Source of the DNA: an uncultured Alphaproteobacteria bacterium
Lineage (GTDB): Bacteria > Pseudomonadota > Alphaproteobacteria > GCA-2731375
Direction: 5' to 3'
Assembly (NCBI GenBank): GCA_951812805.1
Contig: CATOSZ010000004.1
Location: 186,001 to 250,000 of the forward strand
Length of the DNA stretch: 64,000 nt
Shown here: positions 1 through 8,049 of the stretch, piece by piece
Layout: the number at the start of each line of letters is the position of its first letter
Numbering within the stretch: position 1 is the stretch's first letter
Notes under the pieces: generated by a model
What the model was told of the DNA's origin: nothing
Seen by the model: only the letters and a program-made list of their open reading frames with translations
The model's database searches: none
Position numbers and translations under genes: made by a program

Positions 1-596
1 ACCTGGTTGAAGGAGGCATGGCCGTTCATCTGGCGCAGCGGATGGACCTCGACGCCGGGCTGTTCGATGTCGAGCACGAAATAACTGAGACCCTGGTGCT
101 TGACCGCGTCCCAGTCCGTGCGGGCCAGCAGCAGGCCGTACTGCGCATGATGCGCGCTGGTCGTCCAGACCTTCTGGCCGTTGATGATCCACTTGTCGTC
201 CTTGAGATCGGCGCGGGTCGCGGCGCCGGCGAGGTCGGAACCGCTGCCCGGCTCGCTGAACAGCTGGCACCAGGTGTCCTCGCCGGTCAGGATGCGGCGC
301 AGGAACTTCTCCTTGTGCATGTCGCTGCCGTGTTCCAGCAGCGTGGCGGCGGCCAGCATGCGGATCCCGACCTTGGCGACGCCGACCGCATCGATGCGTT
401 GGAATTCCTCCTCGACCGCGGGCACCAGGGCCTGCGGCAGGCCGCGGCCGTACCAGTCCTCCGGCCAGTGCGGCACGCCCCAGCCGCTGTCGGCCAGGAT
501 GCCGCGCCATTCGACGAGGCTCAGGCTCGGATCCCAATTGGCTTCCAACCAGGCGCGAACCTCGGCGCGGACGGTCTCTTCGCTGGGCGCGCTCAT
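1..596 (-). CDS. Acyl-CoA dehydrogenase, C-terminus off the window
   Basis: About 198 N-terminal residues of an FAD-dependent acyl-CoA dehydrogenase, which oxidises acyl-CoA thioesters at the alpha-beta bond and passes electrons to ETF. Seen directly: the family helical start, then the FAD/substrate region with QLFSEPGSGSDLAG and the beta-sheet motif WIINGQKVWTT. The ATG at 594-596 overlaps the stop of the upstream acyl-CoA dehydrogenase by four bases (ATGA), so the two are probably translationally coupled and may form a heteromeric enzyme, as paired small ACADs often do. The catalytic glutamate region lies beyond the window. The substrate cannot be read from sequence; the neighbouring LLM monooxygenase suggests a xenobiotic or branched acid. 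Confidence 0.93.
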   Translation of the reverse strand, partial: MSAPSEETVRAEVRAWLEANWDPSLSLVEWRGILADSGWGVPHWPEDWYGRGLPQALVPAVEEEFQRIDAVGVAKVGIRMLAAATLLEHGSDMHKEKFLRRILTGEDTWCQLFSEPGSGSDLAGAATRADLKDDKWIINGQKVWTTSAHHAQYGLLLARTDWDAVKHQGLSYFVLDIEQPGVEVHPLRQMNGHASFNQ

Positions 597-1747
597 GTCT
601 CGTCCCCCGCTTCCATCAAATGCCAGTTGGCCATCATCGCCTCGCGGTGATGCGCTCCGTCGCCGAGAAACACTTCAGAGCTTTTGGCCCGCTTGAACCA
701 GAGGTGGGTGTCGTTGTCCCAGGTAAAGCCGATGCCGCCATGGATCTGGATGGTGGTGATCGCCGTCTGCAGATAGGCTTCCGAGGCCGAGGCCTTGGCC
801 AGCGCGGCGACCGCCGGCAGTGCCGCGTCGTCCTCCGCCGCGGCGGCGGCGGCGTAATAGGCGGCCGATTTCGCCAGCTCGACTTCCAGCAGCATGTCGG
901 CCAGGCGGTGCTTCATCGATTGGAACGAGCCGATCTGACGGCCGAACTGGACCCGCAGGTTGGCGTAGTCGACGGCACTCTCGCGCAGTTTCTCCGCCCC
1001 GCCGACCATTTCGTTGGCGAGCAGGGCGGCGGCCTGCCGCAGTGTCCGCGCGAAGGCCGCCGCCGCCTGGCCGACCTCGCCCAAGGGCTGGGCCTCGGCG
1101 CCGGCAAAGGCGATCCGGGCGAGCTTGCGGGTCGGGTCCATCGCCTGGAGGCCCGTTCGCGCGACGCCCTCGGCCTCCCCCGCCACGGTGAAGAAGCCGA
1201 GGCCGTTCTCGCCATCGGTTCCCTCCAAACGGGCGAGCACGACCAGCAGGTCGGCGATCCCGCCGTCGAGCACGAAGCTCTTCGTGCCTTCGAGGCGCCA
1301 GACGTTGCCGTCCTGGCGGGCCACCGTCTCGACGCCCGCGGCGTCCCAGCGTCCGTTCTCCTCCGTGAAGGCGAGCGTCGCGATGGTTTCGCCCGTCGCG
1401 ATGCCCGGCAGCAGCTCGCGCTTTTCCTGCTCCGTGCCCGCGTTCAGGATCGCCGTGGTGGCGAGTGCGGCGGTGGCGAAGAAGGGCGAGCAAAGCAAGG
1501 CCCGTCCCATCTCCTCCAGCACGACGGCGAGTTCGCCGAGGCTGAAGCCCTGGCCGCCGTATTCTTCCGGGATATGGACGGAGGTCAGGCCCAGCTCCTC
1601 CGCCATGCGGCGCCAGACGGCGGGGTCGTAGCCCGCCTCCTCCTCCATCAGGCGGCGGACTTCGCTCGGCGGCGAGACCTCTTCGAGAAAGCGGCGTAGG
1701 ACCTCGCGAAAGGCGTCCTGCTCGTCACTGAAGGCAAATCGGCTCAC
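593..1747 (-). CDS. Acyl-CoA dehydrogenase family protein
   Basis: A complete 384-residue acyl-CoA dehydrogenase. It has the N-terminal helical domain (VHIPEEYGGQGFSLGELAVV), a middle beta-domain (IATLAFTEENGRWD) and the C-terminal helical domain ending IQIHGGIGFTWDNDTHLW, a hallmark of the family. It starts with GTG at 1745-1747, behind a GGGGAGAA ribosome site. It lies 16 bases after the LLM monooxygenase and overlaps the next acyl-CoA dehydrogenase by four bases, so the three form one transcription unit. This subunit is shorter and more divergent than its partner, as in two-component ACADs where one subunit may lack the catalytic base; that role is inferred. The substrate is unknown. Confidence 0.93.
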   Translation of the reverse strand: MSRFAFSDEQDAFREVLRRFLEEVSPPSEVRRLMEEEAGYDPAVWRRMAEELGLTSVHIPEEYGGQGFSLGELAVVLEEMGRALLCSPFFATAALATTAILNAGTEQEKRELLPGIATGETIATLAFTEENGRWDAAGVETVARQDGNVWRLEGTKSFVLDGGIADLLVVLARLEGTDGENGLGFFTVAGEAEGVARTGLQAMDPTRKLARIAFAGAEAQPLGEVGQAAAAFARTLRQAAALLANEMVGGAEKLRESAVDYANLRVQFGRQIGSFQSMKHRLADMLLEVELAKSAAYYAAAAAAEDDAALPAVAALAKASASEAYLQTAITTIQIHGGIGFTWDNDTHLWFKRAKSSEVFLGDGAHHREAMMANWHLMEAGDET

Positions 1748-1763
1748 GTCGGTTCTCCCCCAC

Positions 1764-2858
1764 CTACTCGGCGACCTGGGCGACGGCGGGCGCCTGCCAG
1801 CTCTTCAACACCGGCAGGATCTCCTTGGCGAACAGGTCGAGGCCGCGCTTCGACACCTCGAACGGCGTCCCGCCGAAGCGGAAGGAGACGTTCAGCTCGA
1901 ACTCGCCCAGCAGCTCACGGCGACTTTCCAGGCTGCGCAGGATGCTGTCGGGCGTGCCCCACATCGCCGCGTCCATGAAGCCGTCCACGGCACCCTCGAA
2001 GCCGAGGTCCTTGGCGATTTTTGCCTTCTGGGCATAGGCGTCGTAGCCCTTCACGTTCGCGAAATGCTCACCGAGGAATTCATAGTGGTAGAAGTTGCTC
2101 TCGACGAACTTGCCCATGTACTGGCGGGCTTCCTCGCGCGTCGCCTCCAGGTCCGTGCCGCAGACGCAGAAATCGGTGATCAGCATCGGCGGTGCCGGAC
2201 GGCCGTGGATTTCCTGCTGTAACTCGCGGTTCTTCTCGATCGCCGGCAGCCGCATTGGCCAGGGCCGGTCGGCGAACATCACCATGCGGGCGCCGAGCTT
2301 GGCGCAGGAGACGACGGAATCCTCGCTCGAGGCGACGGCGTAGAAGCGGTCGTCGAAACTGCGGCTGGGACGGGGGCGCAATTCGGTGCGGGGCTGGGGA
2401 TAGTGCGGCCCCTCGCCTTCGACGAAGCCCGTGGCAAGCGCCCGCTGGATCATCGCCGAGGCCTCGTCGAAGCGGGTCCGGCTTTCGTTCATGTCGCCAC
2501 GGAAGGCGTCGAACTCACGCCGGGCGAGGCCACGGCCGACGCCGAGGCGCAGCCGGCCCTTGGAAATGATGTCGAGTACGATCGCCTGTTCCGCGACGCG
2601 CAAGGGATCATGCCAGGGCAGGATGACCGCCGCCGTGCCGAGATCGATATCCGGGCAGACACCGGCCAGGTAGCTCATCACCTGGATGTTGTCGGGGCAG
2701 AAGGAATAGTCGTTGAAGTGGTGCTCGGCCGACCACAGCACGTCGAAGCCGCTGTCCGCGGCGATCCGCGCCAGGCCCAGGTCCTCCTCCCACACCTGAT
2801 CGTCGCTGATCTCGTCCCAGCCGTAGCTGGTGAAGATCATCATCATGCCGACATCCAT
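1764..2858 (-). CDS. LLM class flavin-dependent oxidoreductase
   Basis: A 364-residue luciferase-like monooxygenase (bacterial luciferase TIM-barrel fold) that would use reduced flavin and oxygen to attack a small organic substrate. Typical segments are visible: VLWSAEHHFNDYSFCPDN near residue 40, DLGTAAVILPWHDPLRVAEQ, and RLRLGVGRGLARREFDAF. A strong ribosome site (GGGAGGA) precedes the ATG. It is the first gene of a unit with two acyl-CoA dehydrogenases, consistent with oxidative catabolism of an unusual acid, ketone or thioester. A flavin reductase is not encoded nearby. Confidence 0.92.
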   Translation of the reverse strand: MDVGMMMIFTSYGWDEISDDQVWEEDLGLARIAADSGFDVLWSAEHHFNDYSFCPDNIQVMSYLAGVCPDIDLGTAAVILPWHDPLRVAEQAIVLDIISKGRLRLGVGRGLARREFDAFRGDMNESRTRFDEASAMIQRALATGFVEGEGPHYPQPRTELRPRPSRSFDDRFYAVASSEDSVVSCAKLGARMVMFADRPWPMRLPAIEKNRELQQEIHGRPAPPMLITDFCVCGTDLEATREEARQYMGKFVESNFYHYEFLGEHFANVKGYDAYAQKAKIAKDLGFEGAVDGFMDAAMWGTPDSILRSLESRRELLGEFELNVSFRFGGTPFEVSKRGLDLFAKEILPVLKSWQAPAVAQVAE

Positions 2859-2965
2859 GTCATCCTCCCGCGTGTCGTTTCGGGCCGGAGTATCCCCGCC
2901 CCATGGTTCGAAGGCAACGCACCGCCTATGATCGACGGTGAATTCGGCCAGAGAGGTGAAACCCC

Positions 2966-3661
2966 ATGAAGCTCTTCCTGCTCTCCGGCGGGCGCCATCC
3001 TTACGACGAGTCGACGCCGGTCCTGGCCGACTGCCTTCGCGGCGCCGGCCACGAGGTCACCGTCACCGAGGATCCCGCTCCGCTTGCCGACGCCGCCGCG
3101 CTCGCCGGTTACGACGCCATCGTCTTCAACTCACGCCGGGAAAACCTGCCCGATTTCGGCGATCTGCTGTTGAGCGCGGGTGAGCGCGACGGCCTCGCCG
3201 GCGCCATCCGCGGCGGCAAGGGCTTTCTCTGCCTGCATATCTCCACCGCCCGGCCGAAGGAATGGCCCGAGTATCACGAGATCACCGGCGGCGGCTGGAT
3301 CACCGGCGAAAGCTTTCACCCGCCCTACGGCGAATTCCACGTCGCGGTTACCGACCCGGACCACGCGATCGCCGCCGGCGTTGAGGATTTCGACACGGTG
3401 GACGAGCTCTACATGGGCCTCGCCGTGCTGGAGGGGAACGACGTCTTCCTGACCGCCGACGCCGAGGCGGGCACCTGGCCCTGGGGACCGGCGCGCGAAC
3501 CGACCCACATGCCGGCCGGCACCTTCCCCCTCGGCTGGACGCGGATGTACGGCGAGGGGCGGGTCTGCACCCTGCTGCTCGGCCACGACGCGGCGAGCTT
3601 CTCGACGCCCGGCTTTCAGCGGATGATCCTGAACGGCGTCGCCTGGTGCGCCGACGCTTGA
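2966..3661 (+). CDS. ThuA-like domain protein
   Basis: A 231-residue protein of the ThuA (trehalose-utilisation) family, with a class I glutamine-amidotransferase-like fold. It begins with a Rossmann-type strand (MKLFLLSGGRHPYDES). The segments GGKGFLCLHISTARP and FHPPYGEFHVAVTDPDHAI, and a C-terminal GEGRVCTLLLGHD, match the family. A GAGAGG ribosome site lies upstream of the ATG. It is divergent from the LLM operon (107 bases between starts) and convergent with the alpha/beta-hydrolase. Family members are implicated in sugar catabolism, but this copy has no sugar genes beside it, so its role is open. Confidence 0.85.
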   Translation: MKLFLLSGGRHPYDESTPVLADCLRGAGHEVTVTEDPAPLADAAALAGYDAIVFNSRRENLPDFGDLLLSAGERDGLAGAIRGGKGFLCLHISTARPKEWPEYHEITGGGWITGESFHPPYGEFHVAVTDPDHAIAAGVEDFDTVDELYMGLAVLEGNDVFLTADAEAGTWPWGPAREPTHMPAGTFPLGWTRMYGEGRVCTLLLGHDAASFSTPGFQRMILNGVAWCADA

Positions 3662-3668
3662 CCGCGGG

Positions 3669-4505
3669 TCAGCTCGCAGTGCCGAGAAAGGCGAGGACCG
3701 CGTCGTTCACCACACCCGGCTGGTCGCGATGTACGTTGTGTCCCGCATCGGGCACGCGGAGCAGTTTCAGATCCGGGCGCTCCCGGGCCCAGCAGTCGGC
3801 GATCAAGGGCTCGAAGGCGAAGAATTCAGTAGCCTGGGCCGCATAGATCAGCAGCGTCTCGTCGCGAACCTCGGCGAGGTCGGCGGGCGAAACCTCAGCC
3901 TCCAGCAGGGCCTGCCAGTGCGGCGCGACGATCGGGGCCATCGATGCCATTCGGCCCAGCCGCGCGTCGCGCGTCTCCGGGTCGAGGGCTTGCCAGGCCG
4001 AACCCGCCACCGTCTCGAAGGTATGGCGGAGGCAGGCCATCGGTCCGCCCGACGCCTCGGCCGCGACGAAGCCGGCGAGGACGGCGCGGCATTCACTCTG
4101 CGCCGGCTCCGGCAACAAACCGATGAGAGAGGGCTCGATCAGCACCAGCCGGTCGAGCCGCGCGGGATGCAACCGGGCGAACTCGAAGGCGAGTGCCCCG
4201 CCCGACGAGTGCCCAAGGATATGGGTGCGTTCCACCCCTTCGGCGTCCAGAACCGACAGCAGATCACGCAGCTCGCTGGTCGTGAACCCATAGTCCGCGG
4301 GCAGCGTGGCATCGGTGCCGTCGTTGCCCCGCGCGCTCGGCACGATCAGGCGATAGTGCGCGCCGAGCGCCTCGTGCTGGCGGGAAAAGGCGCCGCGCCC
4401 GACCAGTCCGCCGTGCAGCAAAACGAGAGAGGGGCCGGCCCCCAGGACGTCGTAGACGAGTTCGACGCCGTCGTCGGCGACGACGCTTCGGGTTTCTGAA
4501 TCCAT
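3669..4505 (-). CDS. Alpha/beta fold hydrolase
   Basis: A 278-residue serine hydrolase of the alpha/beta fold. The oxyanion-hole motif LLHGG is near residue 31, the nucleophile elbow is GHSSG near residue 97, and the catalytic histidine is likely in PDAGHNVHRDQPG near the C-terminus. A GTG directly before the ATG is an alternative start. It is encoded convergently to the ThuA-like gene, with 7 bases between stops, and divergently from the molybdopterin oxidoreductase. The substrate (ester, lactone or a ring-cleavage product) cannot be told from sequence. Confidence 0.9.
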   Translation of the reverse strand: MDSETRSVVADDGVELVYDVLGAGPSLVLLHGGLVGRGAFSRQHEALGAHYRLIVPSARGNDGTDATLPADYGFTTSELRDLLSVLDAEGVERTHILGHSSGGALAFEFARLHPARLDRLVLIEPSLIGLLPEPAQSECRAVLAGFVAAEASGGPMACLRHTFETVAGSAWQALDPETRDARLGRMASMAPIVAPHWQALLEAEVSPADLAEVRDETLLIYAAQATEFFAFEPLIADCWARERPDLKLLRVPDAGHNVHRDQPGVVNDAVLAFLGTAS

Positions 4506-4636
4506 CACTGCGACCTTTGTATTGGGGGGTGGGCGACGACCGGCCCGCCCGGGGAAAATGGAGAAAATGGGTTGGTCATAACGCGGGAGTTACGATACAC
4601 TTTCGAACGAGCATTCGAAATACCCAGGAGGACGCG

Positions 4637-7009
4637 ATGAACATCCAGGCCCAGCCCCTCACCCAGACCGGTGAAGTCTTGAAAGACGTCGTTTGTGCCA
4701 GTTGCGACGGCTTCTGCCCAGTTTCGGCCAAGGTCGTCGATGGCCAGGTGGTCAAGGTACAGACCCGCAGCCATCCGATCTTCAAGGACGTGCTCTGCAT
4801 GAAGGGGGCGTTCGCGCCAAAGGCCTTCGCCCATCCCGACCGTATCCTCCATCCGCTGAAGCGGGTCGGCGAGCGCGGCGGCGGTGAGTGGGAACAGGTG
4901 AGCTGGGACCAGGCGATGGACGAAATCGCCGAGAAGCTGAAGGCGGTCATCGCGAAACATGGGCCAGAGGGCTTCGCCGTCGCGCAGAGCAACGCCACCG
5001 GCATCAACGACAGCGGCCTCGGCCGGCGTTTCATGAATCATATCGGCACGCCCAACTGGATCAGCGGCGTCGCCTATTGCGCCGGCAACACGGCGGCGGT
5101 GAACCGCTTCGTCTACGGCTGGTTCCCGCGCGGCGACATCCTCAACTCGAAGTGCATCGTGCTGGTCGGCCACGACCCGCGCCGCCACAGCTGGACCATG
5201 GAATACAAGGCGATCCGCATGGCCCAGGCGAACGGCGCCAAGCTGATCGTGCTGGATCCTCGGCGCAGCGAGAATGCGGAGGCCGCCGACGTCTGGCTGC
5301 CGCTGCGTGCCGGCACGGACGCGGCGCTGCTGCTCGGCTGGCTGAACGTCATCATCGCCGAAGAACTCTACGACAAGGACTTCGTGCGCGAGTGGACCGT
5401 CGGCTTCGACGAGCTCAAGGCGCGGGTGGCGGAATATCCGCTCGAGCGCGTCGCCGAGATCACCGGCGTCGAGCCTGAGCTGATCGCCGAGAGCGCCAGG
5501 ATGTATGCGACCACCGGCCCCGCCTGCATCCCCTGGTCGCCGATCACCGACCAGCAGGTCTCCTCCACCTCGGCCATTCGCCTGCAGGCCATCCTGCGCG
5601 CGATCACCGGCAACCTCGACGTCAAGGGCGGCGACACCTTCGTCGGCTTCAGCCCCGCCGTGCGTTCCGATTCGGAGATGGAGTGCCATCACCTGCTGAG
5701 CGAAGAACAGAAGGCCAAACAGCTCGGCGCGGAGGAGTTCCCGATCTTCACCCACCGCGGCATGGGCCCGTTCGAGGACGCGACGGAGAAGGTCTGGGGC
5801 ATCCGCCACGCCAACCTGGTGGGCGGCTGCTACATGGCCAATCCGATGGCCGTCTTCAAGGCGATGGTCGAGGGCGATCCCTATCCGGTGAAGGCGCTGT
5901 TCTCGATGGCCACCAACACGCTGATGGCCTTCGCCAACACCAAGCGGGTGTACGAGGCGATGATGAAGCAGGATCTGCTCGTCACCTATGAACATTCCAT
6001 GAGCCCGACGGCGCAGATCTCGGACTACATCCTACCGGGCGACAGCTGGCTAGAACGTCCCAGCATGCATGCCGGCATTTCCGACCAGGCGATGGAGCCG
6101 CCGGGCGAATGCCGCCATGCGGTCGAGTTCTGGCACGAGCTGGCCAAGCGGATGGACCTGGCCGACGCTTTCCCCTGGGGAAGCGCGGAAGAGGTGCTGA
6201 ACTACCGCCTGGAGCCGGGCGGCGGGACCTGGACCGACGCCGTCGCCGGCGGGCGGCCGGCGAACCTGCACAAGGGCGGCGCGGCGAACGATGCCGAACG
6301 CAAGTATCTCCAGACCGGCTTCGCCACGCCTTCCGGCAAGGTCGAGCTCTACTCCGAGGTGCTGGAGGGTTTCGGCTTCGATCCCCTGCCCTATTACCGC
6401 GAGGCGGCCGAGCCCTGCGAAACCTACCCGATGAGCCTGTTCATCGGCATGCCCGACGATGAGTTCTTCCGCTCCGGCCAGCGCCATGTGCCCGAACTCC
6501 GGGCCCGGGCGGAGGATCCGACCTTCTTCCTCAGCACCGAGGATGCGGCCGCCAAGGACATCGCCGAGGGACAGTGGGTGCGGGTCGAAACCGAGGTCGG
6601 CGCCATGCTGGGCCGGGTCTTCGTTCGCTCCACCATGCCGAAGGGCCTGGTCCGGGTACCGCACGGCTGGTGGAAACCGGAATCGCGCAAGGGTCTGGAG
6701 AAGATGTCCGGCATGTGGGACTTCTGCGACGCCCAGCTCACCACCGACGACGATCCCAAGCTGCTCGACCGTGAACAGGGCATCCCGCACATGAAGGGCA
6801 CGCCCTGCTCGGTCACCAAGCTGACGGCGGCAGAAGTCAGCGAGCTGGAGGCCGTCTACGGCCCGACCAACGATCTGCCGCGCGGCCCGGAGGGCAAGAT
6901 GCTGCGCTCCGACTCCAAACCCGGCGACTTCATGTACGAGCCGGAAATGGGCAACGAAGTGGAGTTCGAGGCCGCCGCGCTGTCGATCTACGGTCGCTAT
7001 ACGATGTAG
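4637..7009 (+). CDS. Molybdopterin-dependent oxidoreductase, DMSO-reductase family
   Basis: A 790-residue catalytic subunit of the DMSO-reductase superfamily. The N-terminal [4Fe-4S] motif is C20-x2-C23-x3-C27-x26-C54. A candidate molybdenum ligand is Cys148 in VAYCAGNTAAVNRF. The middle domain has CIVLVGHDPRRHSW and IVLDPRRSENAEAADVWLPL, and the C-terminal dinucleotide-binding domain has TPSGKVELYSE and VRVPHGWW. The ATG was chosen over an upstream in-frame codon because AGGAGG lies 4 bases before it. No Tat signal is seen, so it is probably cytoplasmic. No electron-transfer or membrane subunit lies beside it, unlike formate dehydrogenase or polysulfide reductase operons, so it may be a stand-alone enzyme (compare acetylene hydratase or transhydroxylase). 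The reaction is unknown. Confidence 0.92.
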   Translation: MNIQAQPLTQTGEVLKDVVCASCDGFCPVSAKVVDGQVVKVQTRSHPIFKDVLCMKGAFAPKAFAHPDRILHPLKRVGERGGGEWEQVSWDQAMDEIAEKLKAVIAKHGPEGFAVAQSNATGINDSGLGRRFMNHIGTPNWISGVAYCAGNTAAVNRFVYGWFPRGDILNSKCIVLVGHDPRRHSWTMEYKAIRMAQANGAKLIVLDPRRSENAEAADVWLPLRAGTDAALLLGWLNVIIAEELYDKDFVREWTVGFDELKARVAEYPLERVAEITGVEPELIAESARMYATTGPACIPWSPITDQQVSSTSAIRLQAILRAITGNLDVKGGDTFVGFSPAVRSDSEMECHHLLSEEQKAKQLGAEEFPIFTHRGMGPFEDATEKVWGIRHANLVGGCYMANPMAVFKAMVEGDPYPVKALFSMATNTLMAFANTKRVYEAMMKQDLLVTYEHSMSPTAQISDYILPGDSWLERPSMHAGISDQAMEPPGECRHAVEFWHELAKRMDLADAFPWGSAEEVLNYRLEPGGGTWTDAVAGGRPANLHKGGAANDAERKYLQTGFATPSGKVELYSEVLEGFGFDPLPYYREAAEPCETYPMSLFIGMPDDEFFRSGQRHVPELRARAEDPTFFLSTEDAAAKDIAEGQWVRVETEVGAMLGRVFVRSTMPKGLVRVPHGWWKPESRKGLEKMSGMWDFCDAQLTTDDDPKLLDREQGIPHMKGTPCSVTKLTAAEVSELEAVYGPTNDLPRGPEGKMLRSDSKPGDFMYEPEMGNEVEFEAAALSIYGRYTM

Positions 7010-7020
7010 GACCGGGCGTC

Positions 7021-8049
7021 TCAGACGCCCTTGAAGGCCACCTTGCCTTCCGCTTCGATTCCGTCGGCCGGGGCCATCGGCCCGGGCCGGCGGCGTCGGC
7101 CGCGTTCGCCCAACTGGGCGATGGCGATACCGGCGAGGATGATCGCCGCGGCGGCGAGGATCGCCGGGCCCGGTCGTTCCCCCAGTAGCAGAAAAGCGAA
7201 GACGATGCCGGCGATCGGCGAAAAGGACGTCGCCAGCGACACGTCCTGGGTCGCCGCGCTTTTGATGCCGATGAACCAGAACAGCTGGCCGCCGCCGACG
7301 ACGACCGCGCCATAGACCGCCATGGTCTGCCAGACGATCGGTGTGAAGACGTCGACGAAATGGACCGGCCCGAACAGCCAGGTCGCCGCGATGAAGAATA
7401 CGACCGCGCCGAGGCCGGTTCGCGCGACCGTGAAAATGCCGAGCGGGATCCGCCCGAGCCGCGACTTCGACAGGATGGTCGAGAGCGCGAGCAGCGCGGC
7501 GCCGGCCGCGGTCTGCACTTCCCCCTTGCCGAGCATGACGCCGCGTTCGGGCATTTGCAGCGCCATCGCCACCCCGACACCCAGAAGCGAGATCACCGTG
7601 CCGGCGGCGATCCAGGGGCTCGGCCGCTCACCAAGGAACAGGGCCGAGAAGACGAGCAGCAGGAACGGCTCGATACGGCCGACGAGGATCACGTTGGTAA
7701 CGCTGGTGTTCTCGATACCGAGGAAAATCAGCGCCGGCGCCAAAGCCCCCGAAACAAAGGCGAGGACCACCAGCGAGAGCCAGTCGCCCCTCGTCAGCGC
7801 GCGCAGCTTCGCGCCCGTCCAATCCTTTCGGTAGATCGCAAACAGGACGATACAGGCGCAGAGATTGCCCACGAACAGCACGTTGCAAAAACTGATCGGA
7901 TTGCGCCCTTCGACCGGGTTTTGGACGCCCAGGTCGGCCAGCAGCTTCACCACCGAATTCGCGGCCGCGAAGATCAGGACGGCGATCCATACCGCCGCGA
8001 TGCCCGAACGCCAGGTTGGGCCCGCCGCCGGCTGGTCGCTATCGCTCAC
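7021..8049 (-). CDS. EamA/DMT family transporter
   Basis: A 342-residue integral membrane protein with about ten hydrophobic segments in two EamA repeats, typical of drug/metabolite exporters. Repeat landmarks are LFLGERPSPWIAAGTVISL in the first half and FLLLGERPGPAILAAAAI in the second. The start is GTG at 8047-8049, overlapping the stop of the upstream histidine kinase by four bases (GTGA), so the exporter is co-translated with the sensor. The C-terminus is a short Arg-rich cytoplasmic tail. The substrate is unknown. The coupling suggests the kinase and transporter respond to a common signal. Confidence 0.92.
   Translation of the reverse strand: MSDSDQPAAGPTWRSGIAAVWIAVLIFAAANSVVKLLADLGVQNPVEGRNPISFCNVLFVGNLCACIVLFAIYRKDWTGAKLRALTRGDWLSLVVLAFVSGALAPALIFLGIENTSVTNVILVGRIEPFLLLVFSALFLGERPSPWIAAGTVISLLGVGVAMALQMPERGVMLGKGEVQTAAGAALLALSTILSKSRLGRIPLGIFTVARTGLGAVVFFIAATWLFGPVHFVDVFTPIVWQTMAVYGAVVVGGGQLFWFIGIKSAATQDVSLATSFSPIAGIVFAFLLLGERPGPAILAAAAIILAGIAIAQLGERGRRRRPGPMAPADGIEAEGKVAFKGV

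Noticed and set aside
4505..5995. A 496-codon minus-strand open frame
   Set aside because: It is antisense to the molybdopterin oxidoreductase, with no recognisable domain and typical shadow composition.
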